From Chloroflexota bacterium (GTDB lineage: Bacteria > Chloroflexota > Anaerolineae > Aggregatilineales > Phototrophicaceae): a stretch of 37,214 bases of DNA. Where the stretch lies: NCBI GenBank assembly GCA_011523705.1, contig WTGC01000122.1, positions 1 through 37,214 on the forward strand, given 5' to 3'. Shown one piece after another: positions 22,863 through 30,545 of the stretch; position 1 is the stretch's first letter; the number at the start of each line of letters is the position of its first letter. The position numbers and the translations under genes were made by a program. The notes beneath the pieces were generated by a model. It made no database searches and was not told the DNA's origin. It saw only the letters and a program-made list of their open reading frames with translations.

Positions 22863-23792
22863 TTGGCCCCCAGCCCGCCCCAATCCAAATTGCGCGCCTG
22901 GTATCAAGCGCTGCGACCGCGCGTCTTCACCGCCACCTATGTGCCGATGGGCTTGGCCGGCATCATCGCCATTAATGATGGCGTCTTTGATGCCGTCATC
23001 TTCCTGCTGGCGCTGATCGGGACGCTCTTTCTGCAAAGCGCCGCCAACCTCATCAATGAATACGCCGATCATCGCCGCGGCGCGGACTCCCTCAAGCAAG
23101 CCGGGCAAGGCATGATCATCAAGCGCAAGATCCTCGAACCGGCGATCGTATGCGCCGGCGCCATCCTGGCGACGCTCGCCGGCTGTCTGATCGGTCTCTA
23201 CTTGCTGGCGCAGAGCGGACCGCTTCTCTGGCTCATCGGCATCGGCGGCGTGCTCGTAGCCATCACCTATACCGCCGGTCCCTTCCCGCTCGCCTACAAC
23301 GGACTGGGCGAAATCGCGGTCGCCATATTCATGGGTCCGGCAATCGTTGTCGGCGCCTACTACGTGATGTCGCCCACCGTGACCGACGCGCGCATCGGCG
23401 AGCTCTGCCTGATCTCGCTGCCGGTCGCCTTGATGGTCTCAGCCATTTTGCACGCCAACAACATCCGCGATATGGAGGCCGACCGCGCCGCCAACAAACG
23501 CACGCTGGCTGTCATCTTCGGCCTGCGCTTCGCCCGCGCCGAATTCATGCTTCTAGTGATCGGCGCCTACATCTCGCAGTGCCTTGTGGTCGCCGCCGGC
23601 CTCATGCCCCCGCTGACGCTGCTGACGCTGATCGCCTTGCCCGAGGCGCTCCGCCTCATTCGCATATTCAATACCAGCGCCGCCATCCCGCTGCTGCATC
23701 AAGCGCAGGGACGCACCGCCAAGCTGCACGGACAGATCGGCCTGCTGATGGTCGTGGGCTGGTCGCTGTCGCTCGTCTTGCCCGCCGCCTGA
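22863..23792 (+). CDS. menA: UbiA-family prenyltransferase, probable MenA
   Basis: Integral membrane prenyltransferase, 309 aa, with eight to nine hydrophobic helices. First polyprenyl-diphosphate motif is NLINEYADHRRGAD (about residues 62-75) and the second is NNIRDMEADRAANKRTLAV (about 199-217). This pattern fits 1,4-dihydroxy-2-naphthoate polyprenyltransferase of menaquinone synthesis better than UbiA, heme O or chlorophyll synthases. The start is taken as TTG at 22863, with GGAAAG about 11 bases upstream; no ATG is found before the first helix. Other men genes are not in the window. Confidence 0.85.
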   Translation: MAPSPPQSKLRAWYQALRPRVFTATYVPMGLAGIIAINDGVFDAVIFLLALIGTLFLQSAANLINEYADHRRGADSLKQAGQGMIIKRKILEPAIVCAGAILATLAGCLIGLYLLAQSGPLLWLIGIGGVLVAITYTAGPFPLAYNGLGEIAVAIFMGPAIVVGAYYVMSPTVTDARIGELCLISLPVALMVSAILHANNIRDMEADRAANKRTLAVIFGLRFARAEFMLLVIGAYISQCLVVAAGLMPPLTLLTLIALPEALRLIRIFNTSAAIPLLHQAQGRTAKLHGQIGLLMVVGWSLSLVLPAA

Positions 23793-23873
23793 TCGGCCGA
23801 CTGTCTTGTCGTCGCCGGCCTTTGCCCGTAATATTGCCCACTAGCGACACGCTCACGCGACTGCGAGTTCCTT

Positions 23874-24896
23874 ATGGCTTCGGACGAATGCACTGACAGC
23901 ACTGATGATCAAGCGCGGCAGACGAAAGCGACGCCATCGGCCGACCAGACCACGGAGCTCGCCAAGCAATTCGGCGACGCCCTCGGCGAGACCGCCGCCA
24001 AGCCCATCAAGCAAATCGGACAATTGATCGCCAAGTGTGGCTTGGATTTCGTCGAGAAAATCATGGCGGAGACGGAATCAACCGAAGCGGCCGGCGGCAT
24101 GCTCACGCATGACCGAAAACGCCGGCGTTCCAAGGGCGGCGTCTTCTTCTATCTGGCGAAAGGGCAGATGGACGCCGATCTGCGCGGGGAGATTTTCCCC
24201 AATTTCGGCAAGGGCGGCGATGGCAGCATCGCCCCGCCGGGCATTGAATGGAGCGACCGCATCGAGCCGATGAAAGCGCTAGGCACGCAGCCCGGTCAAA
24301 TCAGCGGGCTGACCGTGACCTTGAGCGGCCGACCCGGCAAATTGCATATTGATGGCAGCAGCGTGATGACCGTCATTGAACAGCGGCAGGTCAAAGCGCC
24401 TCCCTACCCTAAAGGCGTGCCCCATTTCGATACCGTCGACGGCGTCACCACCTACTACGTCTTCATGAGCCTGCGCCATTGGAAGCGCGTCGAGAAGGCG
24501 CTGGAAGACGAAAGAGATCTGCTCGTCATTGAAGGCAGCGCTGTATACGATGGGGCTCTCGAAGGCATCACCATCTTGTCAACGCGCGTATCTACCAAGA
24601 TGCTCGAGTTGCAGAAGCGCAGGGCAAAGTCCCAAAGCGAGCGCAAAAGCGAATCGCATCCAACGGAACCGCGCTCAGAACCGGACAGGGCGCCTGCGGA
24701 CCAGCCCGATTTGACGGACTTGCCACCCGAAGCGGCTGACAAATTGCGGCAACTGCACAGCGCGGCGGAAAAACTGCGCCGAAAGCTGGCTGCGATGGAA
24801 GAGGGTGATCAACAGACGGGCCTCAAAATGACGCGCCGCCTGCTCGTTCAGACCGAAAAACAGATCGCAAATCTGCGGCGGCAATACGAGAAATAA
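23874..24896 (+). CDS. PHAX RNA-binding-domain protein
   Basis: 340 aa, soluble. Residues about 44-112 match the PHAX (RNA_GG_bind) domain known from the eukaryotic snRNA export adaptor. They show a helix KQIGQLIAKCGLDFVEKIMA, then ETESTEAAGGM, then a basic loop RKRRRSKGGVFFYLAKG with the two hallmark GG pairs. A second domain (about 120-255) of beta character contains PGKLHIDGSSVMTVIEQRQ and LLVIEGSAVYDG. The C-terminus (285-340) is a charged probable coiled coil. RNA binding is inferred from the domain; the bacterial role is unknown to me. It follows menA by 81 bases and abuts the convergent M55 gene with no spacer. Confidence 0.85.
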   Translation: MASDECTDSTDDQARQTKATPSADQTTELAKQFGDALGETAAKPIKQIGQLIAKCGLDFVEKIMAETESTEAAGGMLTHDRKRRRSKGGVFFYLAKGQMDADLRGEIFPNFGKGGDGSIAPPGIEWSDRIEPMKALGTQPGQISGLTVTLSGRPGKLHIDGSSVMTVIEQRQVKAPPYPKGVPHFDTVDGVTTYYVFMSLRHWKRVEKALEDERDLLVIEGSAVYDGALEGITILSTRVSTKMLELQKRRAKSQSERKSESHPTEPRSEPDRAPADQPDLTDLPPEAADKLRQLHSAAEKLRRKLAAMEEGDQQTGLKMTRRLLVQTEKQIANLRRQYEK

Positions 24897-25718
24897 TCAG
24901 ACGGTCCAGTGCCAGATCTGATTCCAGGCTGTCATCCAGTCCTCCGCCCGGCTGTATACTTTCTGCGCCGCCCGATCCAGCTCGACGCCCGCCCGCCCGC
25001 GGAAGTCATCCATCTTCTCCACTTTGTCAACCTCGATCGATATCGTCACCGGCGAAGACGGCACATACGGCGCCACCGCCGTCAAATTCTGCAACGCTTG
25101 ACAAGCGCCCTCCTCGATCATCTTCCGCGCTCGCCCCGGCGGGATCTGACGCGCCGAGTACCGCGTCAGCCCGCGCTTGACCGCGACGGTCGTTAGCCCA
25201 GCGCCCAGCAGCTCGGTGACTTCGCGGCAGACGGCTTCGTCGCCCGTGACCAAGAGCACCGGGCAGCCATAATGACCGCATAGGGCCGCATTGACGCCGG
25301 ACTCGCCCACCAGGTCCTGATTGAACCAGAGGTTGTGCCACTTCACCGTCGAGATCGTATGACAGAGCACGCCGTCGGTGGTATTGTTGCGCGCGTGCAT
25401 ACCCACCAACAGGCAGGCATCGGCGCCCTGCTCCAGCAGCTCGGTATAGCGCGCCCAGGGATGATGGGCGACCCAGGTGCAATCATCATCGAGCAGTTCC
25501 GGCACAAAGGAGTTGAAGGTCCAATCACCGCCAGCGCCGTGACAATCGACCACGACGATCTCGTCGGCGCCGGCCCGCTTGGCGCCGCGCACCGCCGCGT
25601 TGATCTCTTCCGTGTAAAGTTTGCGCCCCTCTTCATACATCGGCGCGCCGCCGGATACCTGCCCCCAAGTCACGATCCCGCTCACGCCTTCCATGTCCGC
25701 CATAATCAGAACTTTCAT
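24897..25718 (-). CDS. M55-family D-aminopeptidase (DppA-like)
   Basis: Zinc-dependent aminopeptidase acting on D-amino-acid peptides, 273 aa. DMEGVSG supplies D8 and E10, VVDCHG supplies H60, and VGMHARN supplies H108, matching the two-metal site of DppA; ESGVNAALCGHYG (E139) completes it. No signal peptide, so it is cytoplasmic and probably processes cell-wall-derived or imported D-peptides. Its stop codon directly follows that of the convergent PHAX-domain gene, with no base between. Upstream, a repeat-filled gap contains no obvious promoter. Confidence 0.93.
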   Translation of the reverse strand: MKVLIMADMEGVSGIVTWGQVSGGAPMYEEGRKLYTEEINAAVRGAKRAGADEIVVVDCHGAGGDWTFNSFVPELLDDDCTWVAHHPWARYTELLEQGADACLLVGMHARNNTTDGVLCHTISTVKWHNLWFNQDLVGESGVNAALCGHYGCPVLLVTGDEAVCREVTELLGAGLTTVAVKRGLTRYSARQIPPGRARKMIEEGACQALQNLTAVAPYVPSSPVTISIEVDKVEKMDDFRGRAGVELDRAAQKVYSRAEDWMTAWNQIWHWTV

Positions 25719-25822
25719 GTCTTTCCCCTTACAGTAGCGGCTTTAGCTTGCAACACGGCGATTGTATCACTTTCCGCGCCGGCTGGTGGATGAACGCGGA
25801 GGCCCCTTATACATTCACTACA

Positions 25823-25870
25823 TAGGGCGCAGAGGGTTTTTGAACACAGAGAACGCAGAGGTCACAGAGA
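25823..25870. repeat. CTCTGTG/CTCGGTG dispersed element, copy 2
   Basis: Opposite orientation to copy 1: TTTTTGAACACAGAGAACGC then AGAGGTCACAGAGAG. It joins directly to the palindromic repeat that follows. Confidence 0.7.
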
Positions 25871-25896
25871 GGGCGACTCAGCGAGTCGCCCCTACA
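25871..25896. repeat. Palindromic dispersed repeat (REP-like), copy 4
   Basis: GGGCGACT-CAGCG-AGTCGCCC then CTACA, nearly the same as 913-939. Confidence 0.85.
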
Positions 25897-25950
25897 AAAC
25901 GCTGGTGGGTCGGAGAACGGGATTGAAAGCGCAAAGCCCGCAAATTTAAG

Positions 25951-26062
25951 CTCCCCCTTCCCGGCGGTCAATGTCTACGCGACCTAGCTCGCTGGGAATT
26001 CCGCCCCCCGTTGAGCGGGGGGACCGAGGGGGGAACTAGGCCGGGGGGATGGAGTGAAATTT
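25951..26062. repeat. Long G-rich dispersed element, occupied by the 22-bp insert
   Basis: Starts CTCCCCCTTCCC and, after the insert, continues TAGCTCGCTGGGAATTCC, a CCCCCC-GTTGAGC-GGGGGG hairpin, ACCGAGGGGGGAACTAGG and CCGGGGGGATGG. The inverted element at 28202-28291 is the same sequence without the insert. Confidence 0.85.
25963..25984. repeat. 22-bp nested insert, clearest copy
   Basis: Reads GGCGGTC on the left, TGTCTACGCGACC on the right. Its reverse complement differs from 30487-30508 only at two adjacent central bases. It separates CTTCCC from TAGCTCGC, which are joined directly at 28268-28284. Confidence 0.9.
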
Positions 26063-26126
26063 CGCCCCTACATCACGCTGGGGTGGCGGGCATGGAATAG
26101 AAAAGCGCGGACACGGACGGACTTAG

Positions 26127-26162
26127 CCTCCCCCATTTCAATGGTGGGACCGAGGAGGGTAG
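26127..26162. repeat. Short G-rich dispersed element
   Basis: CCTCCCCCATTTCAATGGTG followed by GGACCGAGGAGGGTAG, a relative of the element in the sulfatase gene. Confidence 0.7.
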
Positions 26163-26194
26163 ATGTGGCGGTGTGGGTTGTGTCTTCCTCATGA

Positions 26195-27283
26195 CTATGC
26201 GAAAACTCCCAGCGCTTCCTGCAAACGGACCAGCGACCGCTCTACATCATCCAGCGCCAGCCAGCCATCGACGATCGGCGGCGCCAAACTCAAGTCGGCA
26301 TCCGTTTTCAGGTAGAAGCTGCACTCGCTGGCGCAAGTCACCGCGGCACGCCCGGCGAAGGCCGCCGCCTGCAGGCAGCCCAGCAGCGAACCCGCCTGCG
26401 ACCCCACCATCGCGTCCAGCCCGGCTTCAACGCAGCGGTCCAGCATTTGCAGCGAGCTGGAGAAGCCAGTGCGCGCCGTTTTGATATTGAGAATGTCAAA
26501 TGTCTCGAAGGCGATTTCCCGATCCAGGTCCGCTATCGTAAAAGCCGAGTCATCGGCGATAATCGGCATCCGGCAATCCCGCCGCAGCTGACGCCGCTCC
26601 CGCAGAAGATGAATCGGCAGCGCCTCCTCGCAATACAAAACGCCCAGTTCATGCAGCTGATTCAAGAGCGCCGCCGCGCTGCCGCTATCGAGCGTCTCAT
26701 TGGCGTCGACATAAAACTTCGCCGTCGGATACTCCTCGTTCAACAACCGACAGGTCTTGATCTCCGCCGCGATGTCTCGCCCGATCTTCACCTTGAAGAC
26801 GCGCAAGCCCGCGTCATACGCCTCGCCGACATCGGCCATCACTGCATCCAATCCGCCGGTGCTGACGATCGCGCTGAGCCTTATCCGCTCCCGCGCCGCG
26901 CCAAGATAAGATGTGAGCGGCCGCCCCTGGCTCATCGACAGCACCTGATGCAGCGCCATGTCCAGCGCCCCCTTCGCCGTATTGTTATGCTTGATCAGCG
27001 CCAGGCGAGCGGATAAAGCCGCTACCGTCGCGAAGCTGTCGATCTCCGCGCCCAGCAGCTCTGGCGCCAGCAGCTCGTCGACGATATGGAGGATCGACGC
27101 CTGCGTCTCGCCATAGATGCTGGGGCGTGGCGTCGCCTCGGCGAATCCCAGCGCGCCATCGTCCAACTCAACCCGAATCAGCACATGCGTCAGTTGACGC
27201 AATTCATGCCCGCCGCCCCAGGTCAAGGGACTCTTTAGCGGGATATCGCATGGCGCCGCGTCAATCCGAACGATCTTCGGCAT
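26195..27283 (-). CDS. Enolase-superfamily enzyme, MLE/dipeptide-epimerase group
   Basis: 362 aa from the ATG at 27283. Barrel residues typical of the muconate-lactonizing/dipeptide-epimerase group are visible: FKVKIG (K164, K166), YVDANET (D193), CEEALP (E219), IADDSAF (D244) and NIKTARTG (K268). Members include L-Ala-D/L-Glu epimerases, muconate cycloisomerases and o-succinylbenzoate synthase; the specific substrate is not evident. A dipeptide role would fit the nearby M55 D-aminopeptidase, but this is inference. The start overlaps the end of the upstream P-loop gene by 23 bases, suggesting coupled translation. A longer frame to 27466 would overlap that gene much more and is rejected. Confidence 0.9.
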   Translation of the reverse strand: MPKIVRIDAAPCDIPLKSPLTWGGGHELRQLTHVLIRVELDDGALGFAEATPRPSIYGETQASILHIVDELLAPELLGAEIDSFATVAALSARLALIKHNNTAKGALDMALHQVLSMSQGRPLTSYLGAARERIRLSAIVSTGGLDAVMADVGEAYDAGLRVFKVKIGRDIAAEIKTCRLLNEEYPTAKFYVDANETLDSGSAAALLNQLHELGVLYCEEALPIHLLRERRQLRRDCRMPIIADDSAFTIADLDREIAFETFDILNIKTARTGFSSSLQMLDRCVEAGLDAMVGSQAGSLLGCLQAAAFAGRAAVTCASECSFYLKTDADLSLAPPIVDGWLALDDVERSLVRLQEALGVFA

Positions 27284-28094
27284 ATCGCCCGCTTTCTCCG
27301 CGATCCGCCTTCCGCTCAATGATGCGAATGATCGCCTCCGCCACCTGGTCCGGGCTGCGTGCCTCGACCTCGACTCGATGATAGTTGGGATACGCGTCCG
27401 CTTCAGCGAAGGGTTCGAAGCCGTAATTCGCCGCCTCCGCTTCGACGATCGCCAGCGCCTCGGCACTGATCTCGCCCGCGTCGACCAGCGCCCGCGCTTC
27501 CCCCTGCAATCGTAGCGGCAAGAAACTTACGTCCGCGCTCCCCTTCGCCCGGTCAAAGTCATCGTGGCGCCCGCTGAGCCGGCGCAGCCGAGTCAAGGGA
27601 GGCAGGGTCAACTCGACAATCTGCCAGCGCGGGAAATGATCCAGGGCATATCGGATCTCGTTCCGGCCGCGGATGCCCTCCGAAAACAGGAGTCCATCGC
27701 ATCTATTGGCGAGGTGCAGCCAGGAGAAGGGAGCCGCCAGCCCGCCCGGCACCTGCTCGGCGAAGCGCCGGGTGCAAGCGAAGCGCCGCGCGCGATCCCC
27801 CACCATTTCGATGGGCTCGTCCGCCAGCGCCTGCGCCATCGGGATGGCGATCCAGTCCGCCAGCTCGCGCCGGGTCGGGATGAGGTCCAGCCCCGTCCCG
27901 CCCAGCCGCGCCCGCAGTCGCTCCAGCGTCGTTGATTTGCCCGTCCCCGTCAGTGCCACCAACATCAGCAGCGCGCACTCGCCGAGCGGTCGAAAGCCTT
28001 CGCCCCCAACCAGGCTTACATGCGGGTAATTTTGCGCCAGGGGCAACTCAAGCCTGGGGCGAACCTCGCGCAAGTAATAGTCGCGCCAATTCAT
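27261..28094 (-). CDS. P-loop NTPase of unknown function (kinase-like)
   Basis: 277 aa. A Walker A motif (ALTGTGKST, residues 47-55) follows a short N-terminal helix-rich segment (MNWRDYYLREVRPRLELPLA). No Walker B or family-defining motif was recognised with confidence. Size and the single P-loop resemble small-molecule or nucleoside kinases such as chloramphenicol-phosphotransferase-like proteins. The ATG at 28094 has GAAGGA seven bases upstream; the longer frame to 28250 would be encoded partly by repeat DNA. Its 3' end overlaps the enolase-superfamily gene, so the two are likely one functional unit. Confidence 0.75.
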   Translation of the reverse strand: MNWRDYYLREVRPRLELPLAQNYPHVSLVGGEGFRPLGECALLMLVALTGTGKSTTLERLRARLGGTGLDLIPTRRELADWIAIPMAQALADEPIEMVGDRARRFACTRRFAEQVPGGLAAPFSWLHLANRCDGLLFSEGIRGRNEIRYALDHFPRWQIVELTLPPLTRLRRLSGRHDDFDRAKGSADVSFLPLRLQGEARALVDAGEISAEALAIVEAEAANYGFEPFAEADAYPNYHRVEVEARSPDQVAEAIIRIIERKADRGESGRYAEDRSD

Positions 28095-28201
28095 CTCGCG
28101 TCCTTCATTGTCTAGCGCCGCACCCATCTTACTCGCAAGGGGGCGCGCTTCCAACAGAATAGTTCCAAGTTCGTCGTGCAAACGGGCGAGCCACCGGGCT
28201 T

Positions 28202-28291
28202 TTTCTACCCCATCCCCCGGCATAGTTCCCCCCTCAGTCCCCCCGCTCAACGGGGGGCGGAATTCCCAGCGAGCTAGGGAAGGGGAGCTAA
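28202..28291. repeat. Long G-rich dispersed element, unoccupied
   Basis: Reverse orientation of 25951-26062. Contains the CCCCCG-CTCAA-CGGGGG hairpin and then GGAATTCCCAGCGAGCTAGG directly joined to GAAGGGG. It is the empty-site counterpart for the 22-bp insert. Confidence 0.85.
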
Positions 28292-28450
28292 ATCTGGCGG
28301 ATTCCGCAGCAGACTATTGCCCCACGTTTGAATCGACCTTCACTGATGAATAGGTTTAGTATTAGCAAAGTTGGCTTCACGTACGATTTGCAGTATCTGA
28401 CAAGCCTTACAGTTCGCTAGCAGGGCGGGACTCAGAGCGATAGAGAATGA

Positions 28451-28493
28451 TTCTCTGTGTCCTCTGTAACCTCGGTGTTCTCGGTGGTAAAAC
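28451..28493. repeat. CTCTGTG/CTCGGTG dispersed element, copy 3
   Basis: TTCTCTGTGTCCTCTGTAAC then CTCGGTGTTCTCGGTGGTAA, same orientation as 21161-21240. Confidence 0.75.
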
Positions 28494-28602
28494 CTGCATT
28501 TCATATTTGGAGTTACTGCTGTGCCCGCTTCGCTTACGACACACACCAAAGAATCCGCTGCTATAATCTCTTCATCAACAAGCTGCCGAAAGGACGAGCG
28601 CC

Positions 28603-29574
28603 ATGCCCCTGTTTGACATGCCGCTGGAAGAAATGCGCGTATACAAACCCCCGCGCGACGAACCCGATGACTTCGACGCCTTCTGGGCTGATACCCTAGC
28701 CGAGGCGCGCGCGCACGACCTCAAGGCCGTTTTCGAGCCAGCCGACTTCGGCTTGGCCACGCTGGACGTCTACGATGTGACCTTCTCCGGTTTCAACGGC
28801 GAGCGTATCAAGGGCTGGTACATGCGCCCAAGCGGAAGCGCCGGTCCGCTGCCAGCCCTGGTCGAATACATCGGTTATGGCGGCGGGCGCGCCTTCCCCA
28901 TTGAATGGCTGCCCTTCCCATCGGCCGGCTTCGCTTATCTGGTGATGGACACGCGCGGCCAAGGCAGCGTCTGGAGCCGCGGCGATACGCCCGATGCCAG
29001 CAGCGGCGCCAACCCCTCCGCGCCCGGCTTCATGACGCAGGGCATCCTCGATAAGCAGACATATTATTACCGCCGGCTCATCACTGATGCCGTGCGCGCC
29101 GTCGAGGCGATCGGCACACGCGCCGAAGTCGATTCGACGCGCATCGCTGTCAACGGCCAGAGCCAGGGCGGCGGCCTGTCCATCGCCGTCGCCGGCCTGC
29201 TGCCCGATATCAAGGTCTGCCTGGCCGATGTGCCCTTCCTGCAGCATTTCCGCCGCGCCATCGAGATCACGCCTGATGACCCCTACCCAGAAATCGCGCG
29301 CTACCTGCAAGTCCATCGCGACAAGATTGACGCCGTGCTGAGGACGCTGAGCTACTTTGATGGCCTGAACTTCGCCGCGCGCATGAAAGCACAGGCGCTC
29401 TATTCAGTGGGCATCATGGATACCATCTGCCCGCCCTCGACCGTCTACGCCTCTTACAATCACGTAAAGGGCGAGAAAGAGATCGCGGAATATCACTTCA
29501 ATAATCACGAAGGCGGCGGCTTCCAACACGCAGTCGAGAAGATCCGCTATCTGCGCCGGCTCTGGCTGGAATGA
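28603..29574 (+). CDS. CE7 acetyl xylan esterase / cephalosporin-C deacetylase
   Basis: Alpha/beta-hydrolase of the AXE1 (CE7) family, 323 aa, which removes acetyl groups from xylo-oligosaccharides and similar small substrates in the cytoplasm. The nucleophile is Ser187 in GQSQGG, with Asp273 in GIMDTICPPST and His302 in NHEGGG. MDTRGQGS, a family hallmark, is at residues 115-122. AAAGGACG precedes the ATG. It overlaps the next gene by four bases. The xylan link agrees with the pentose-type importer and sugar-acid enzymes earlier in the window. Confidence 0.95.
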   Translation: MPLFDMPLEEMRVYKPPRDEPDDFDAFWADTLAEARAHDLKAVFEPADFGLATLDVYDVTFSGFNGERIKGWYMRPSGSAGPLPALVEYIGYGGGRAFPIEWLPFPSAGFAYLVMDTRGQGSVWSRGDTPDASSGANPSAPGFMTQGILDKQTYYYRRLITDAVRAVEAIGTRAEVDSTRIAVNGQSQGGGLSIAVAGLLPDIKVCLADVPFLQHFRRAIEITPDDPYPEIARYLQVHRDKIDAVLRTLSYFDGLNFAARMKAQALYSVGIMDTICPPSTVYASYNHVKGEKEIAEYHFNNHEGGGFQHAVEKIRYLRRLWLE

Positions 29575-30407
29575 GCCGGGTACAGGTCCTCATCCTCGGC
29601 AGCGGCACGCCAAACGCCGATGCCGATCGCGTCAGCGCCGGCGTCGCTGTCGCCGTCGATGTCCAGCCCTATCTCTTCGATTGCGGCCACGGCATCGTCC
29701 AGCGCGTCGTTCAGGCGCATGATGCCGGATTGATTCCATGGGACAGCACCGATCTGACGCGCCTGTTCATCACACACCTGCACGCCGATCATAGCGTCGG
29801 CTTGCCTGACCTGCTCTTTACCCCCTGGATTCACGGACGCGACGAGAAGCTGGTCGCCTGCGGTCCGCCTGGCCTGGCGCGCATGGCCCGCCACCTCCTG
29901 CTGGCATACGAAGAAAACATCCGCGAACATCGCGCCGCCCATCCCAGCAGCGAAGACGGCTACCAGATTGACGCGCGCGAAATCGGAGAGGGTCCCTGCT
30001 ACCTTGACGAGCGCGTTCAAGTTCATGCCCTGCACGCCAATCACGGGGATCTGGCTGCTCTTAGCTATAAGATCATCACGCCCGCCGGGACCGTGGTCAT
30101 TTCGGGCGATACCAAGCCTGTCTCCGCCTTCGCCGCTTGGGCGCATGGCTGCGATGTGCTGATTCACGAGGTCTATTCGGCCGCGAAATTTGGCGACCGG
30201 CCGCCAGCCTGGCAGCACTACCACGCCCGCGTACACACCTCCGCCGCCGAGCTTGCTGCGCTGGCGCGCCAAGTAGAGCCACGTCTCCTGCTGCTATATC
30301 ACCAGCTCTTCTGGGGTCAGACGCCAGACGAACTGGTCGCCGAAGTGCAAAGCGGCTACGACGGCCAGGTTGTCAGCACCAATGATCTCGACCTTTTCGA
30401 CCTGTAG
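29571..30407 (+). CDS. MBL-fold metallo-hydrolase (RNase Z-like group)
   Basis: 278 aa metallo-beta-lactamase-fold protein. The metal-binding THLHADH motif is at about residues 68-74, with ANHGD, SGDTKP and a C-terminal LYHQLF supplying further ligands. The opening VLILGSGTPNADADR and the general layout resemble RNase Z/arylsulfatase-type hydrolases (COG1234), but the RNase Z exosite arm is not evident. It overlaps the esterase stop by four bases (ATGA), so it is probably co-translated with it and may act on a related small molecule. Actual substrate unknown. Confidence 0.88.
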   Translation: MSRVQVLILGSGTPNADADRVSAGVAVAVDVQPYLFDCGHGIVQRVVQAHDAGLIPWDSTDLTRLFITHLHADHSVGLPDLLFTPWIHGRDEKLVACGPPGLARMARHLLLAYEENIREHRAAHPSSEDGYQIDAREIGEGPCYLDERVQVHALHANHGDLAALSYKIITPAGTVVISGDTKPVSAFAAWAHGCDVLIHEVYSAAKFGDRPPAWQHYHARVHTSAAELAALARQVEPRLLLLYHQLFWGQTPDELVAEVQSGYDGQVVSTNDLDLFDL

Positions 30408-30423
30408 CGCCTCGCGCGCTATT

Positions 30424-30522
30424 CCCGTAGGGGCTACTCATTGGGTCGCCCACCAGTCCTGTAGGGGCGAGGTCCCGTAGGGGCGAGGTCGCGTAGACAC
30501 CGACCGCCGGCGGTGACTCGCC
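30424..30522. repeat. Three tandem palindromic repeats, the last interrupted
   Basis: GTAGGGGCTACTCATTGGGT begins the first, CTGTAGGGGCGAGGTC (30459-30474) is a partial second, and CCGTAGGGGCGA...GGCGGTGACTCGCCC (30475-30522) is the third, carrying the 22-bp insert at 30487-30508. They lie in the 138-base spacer between the MBL and deiodinase-like genes. Confidence 0.8.
30487..30508. repeat. 22-bp nested insert, copy in a palindromic repeat
   Basis: Begins GGTCGCGTAGACA and ends GACCGCC. Removing it restores GGGGCGAGGCGGTGACTCGC, the exact sequence found on the minus strand at 1024-1045. Confidence 0.9.
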
Positions 30523-30545
30523 CACCGTGAAAGAAGGCTACACCT

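Larger units (their letters stand above)
25719..26194. other. 476-base gene-free stretch filled with repeats
   Basis: No supported gene. From left to right it has a CTCTGTG-type element (25823-25870), a palindromic repeat (25871-25896), a long G-rich element (25951-26062) with the 22-bp insert, and a shorter G-rich element (26127-26162). Confidence 0.8.
28095..28602. other. 508-base gene-free stretch
   Basis: Between divergent genes. It contains the unoccupied long G-rich element (28202-28291), a CTCTGTG-type element (28451-28493) and a TATAAT at 28562-28567 that may be the -10 of the esterase gene, though no convincing -35 is seen. Confidence 0.6.

Noticed and set aside
25823..26162. CRISPR array
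   Set aside because: Several repeats lie close together but they belong to different families, have no regular spacing or unique spacers, and no cas genes are present.
27284..27466. 61-residue extension of the second enolase-superfamily protein
   Set aside because: Arg-rich sequence read from the overlapping P-loop gene; the fold begins at MPKIVRID (27283).
28095..28250. 52-residue extension of the P-loop protein
   Set aside because: Partly encoded by the G-rich dispersed repeat (SGGTEGGTMPG); a normal start with GAAGGA is at 28094.
28340..28549. Small minus-strand frame with HREHRG-like peptide
   Set aside because: Translation of the CTCTGTG element; such peptides arise whenever the repeat is read and have no gene signals.
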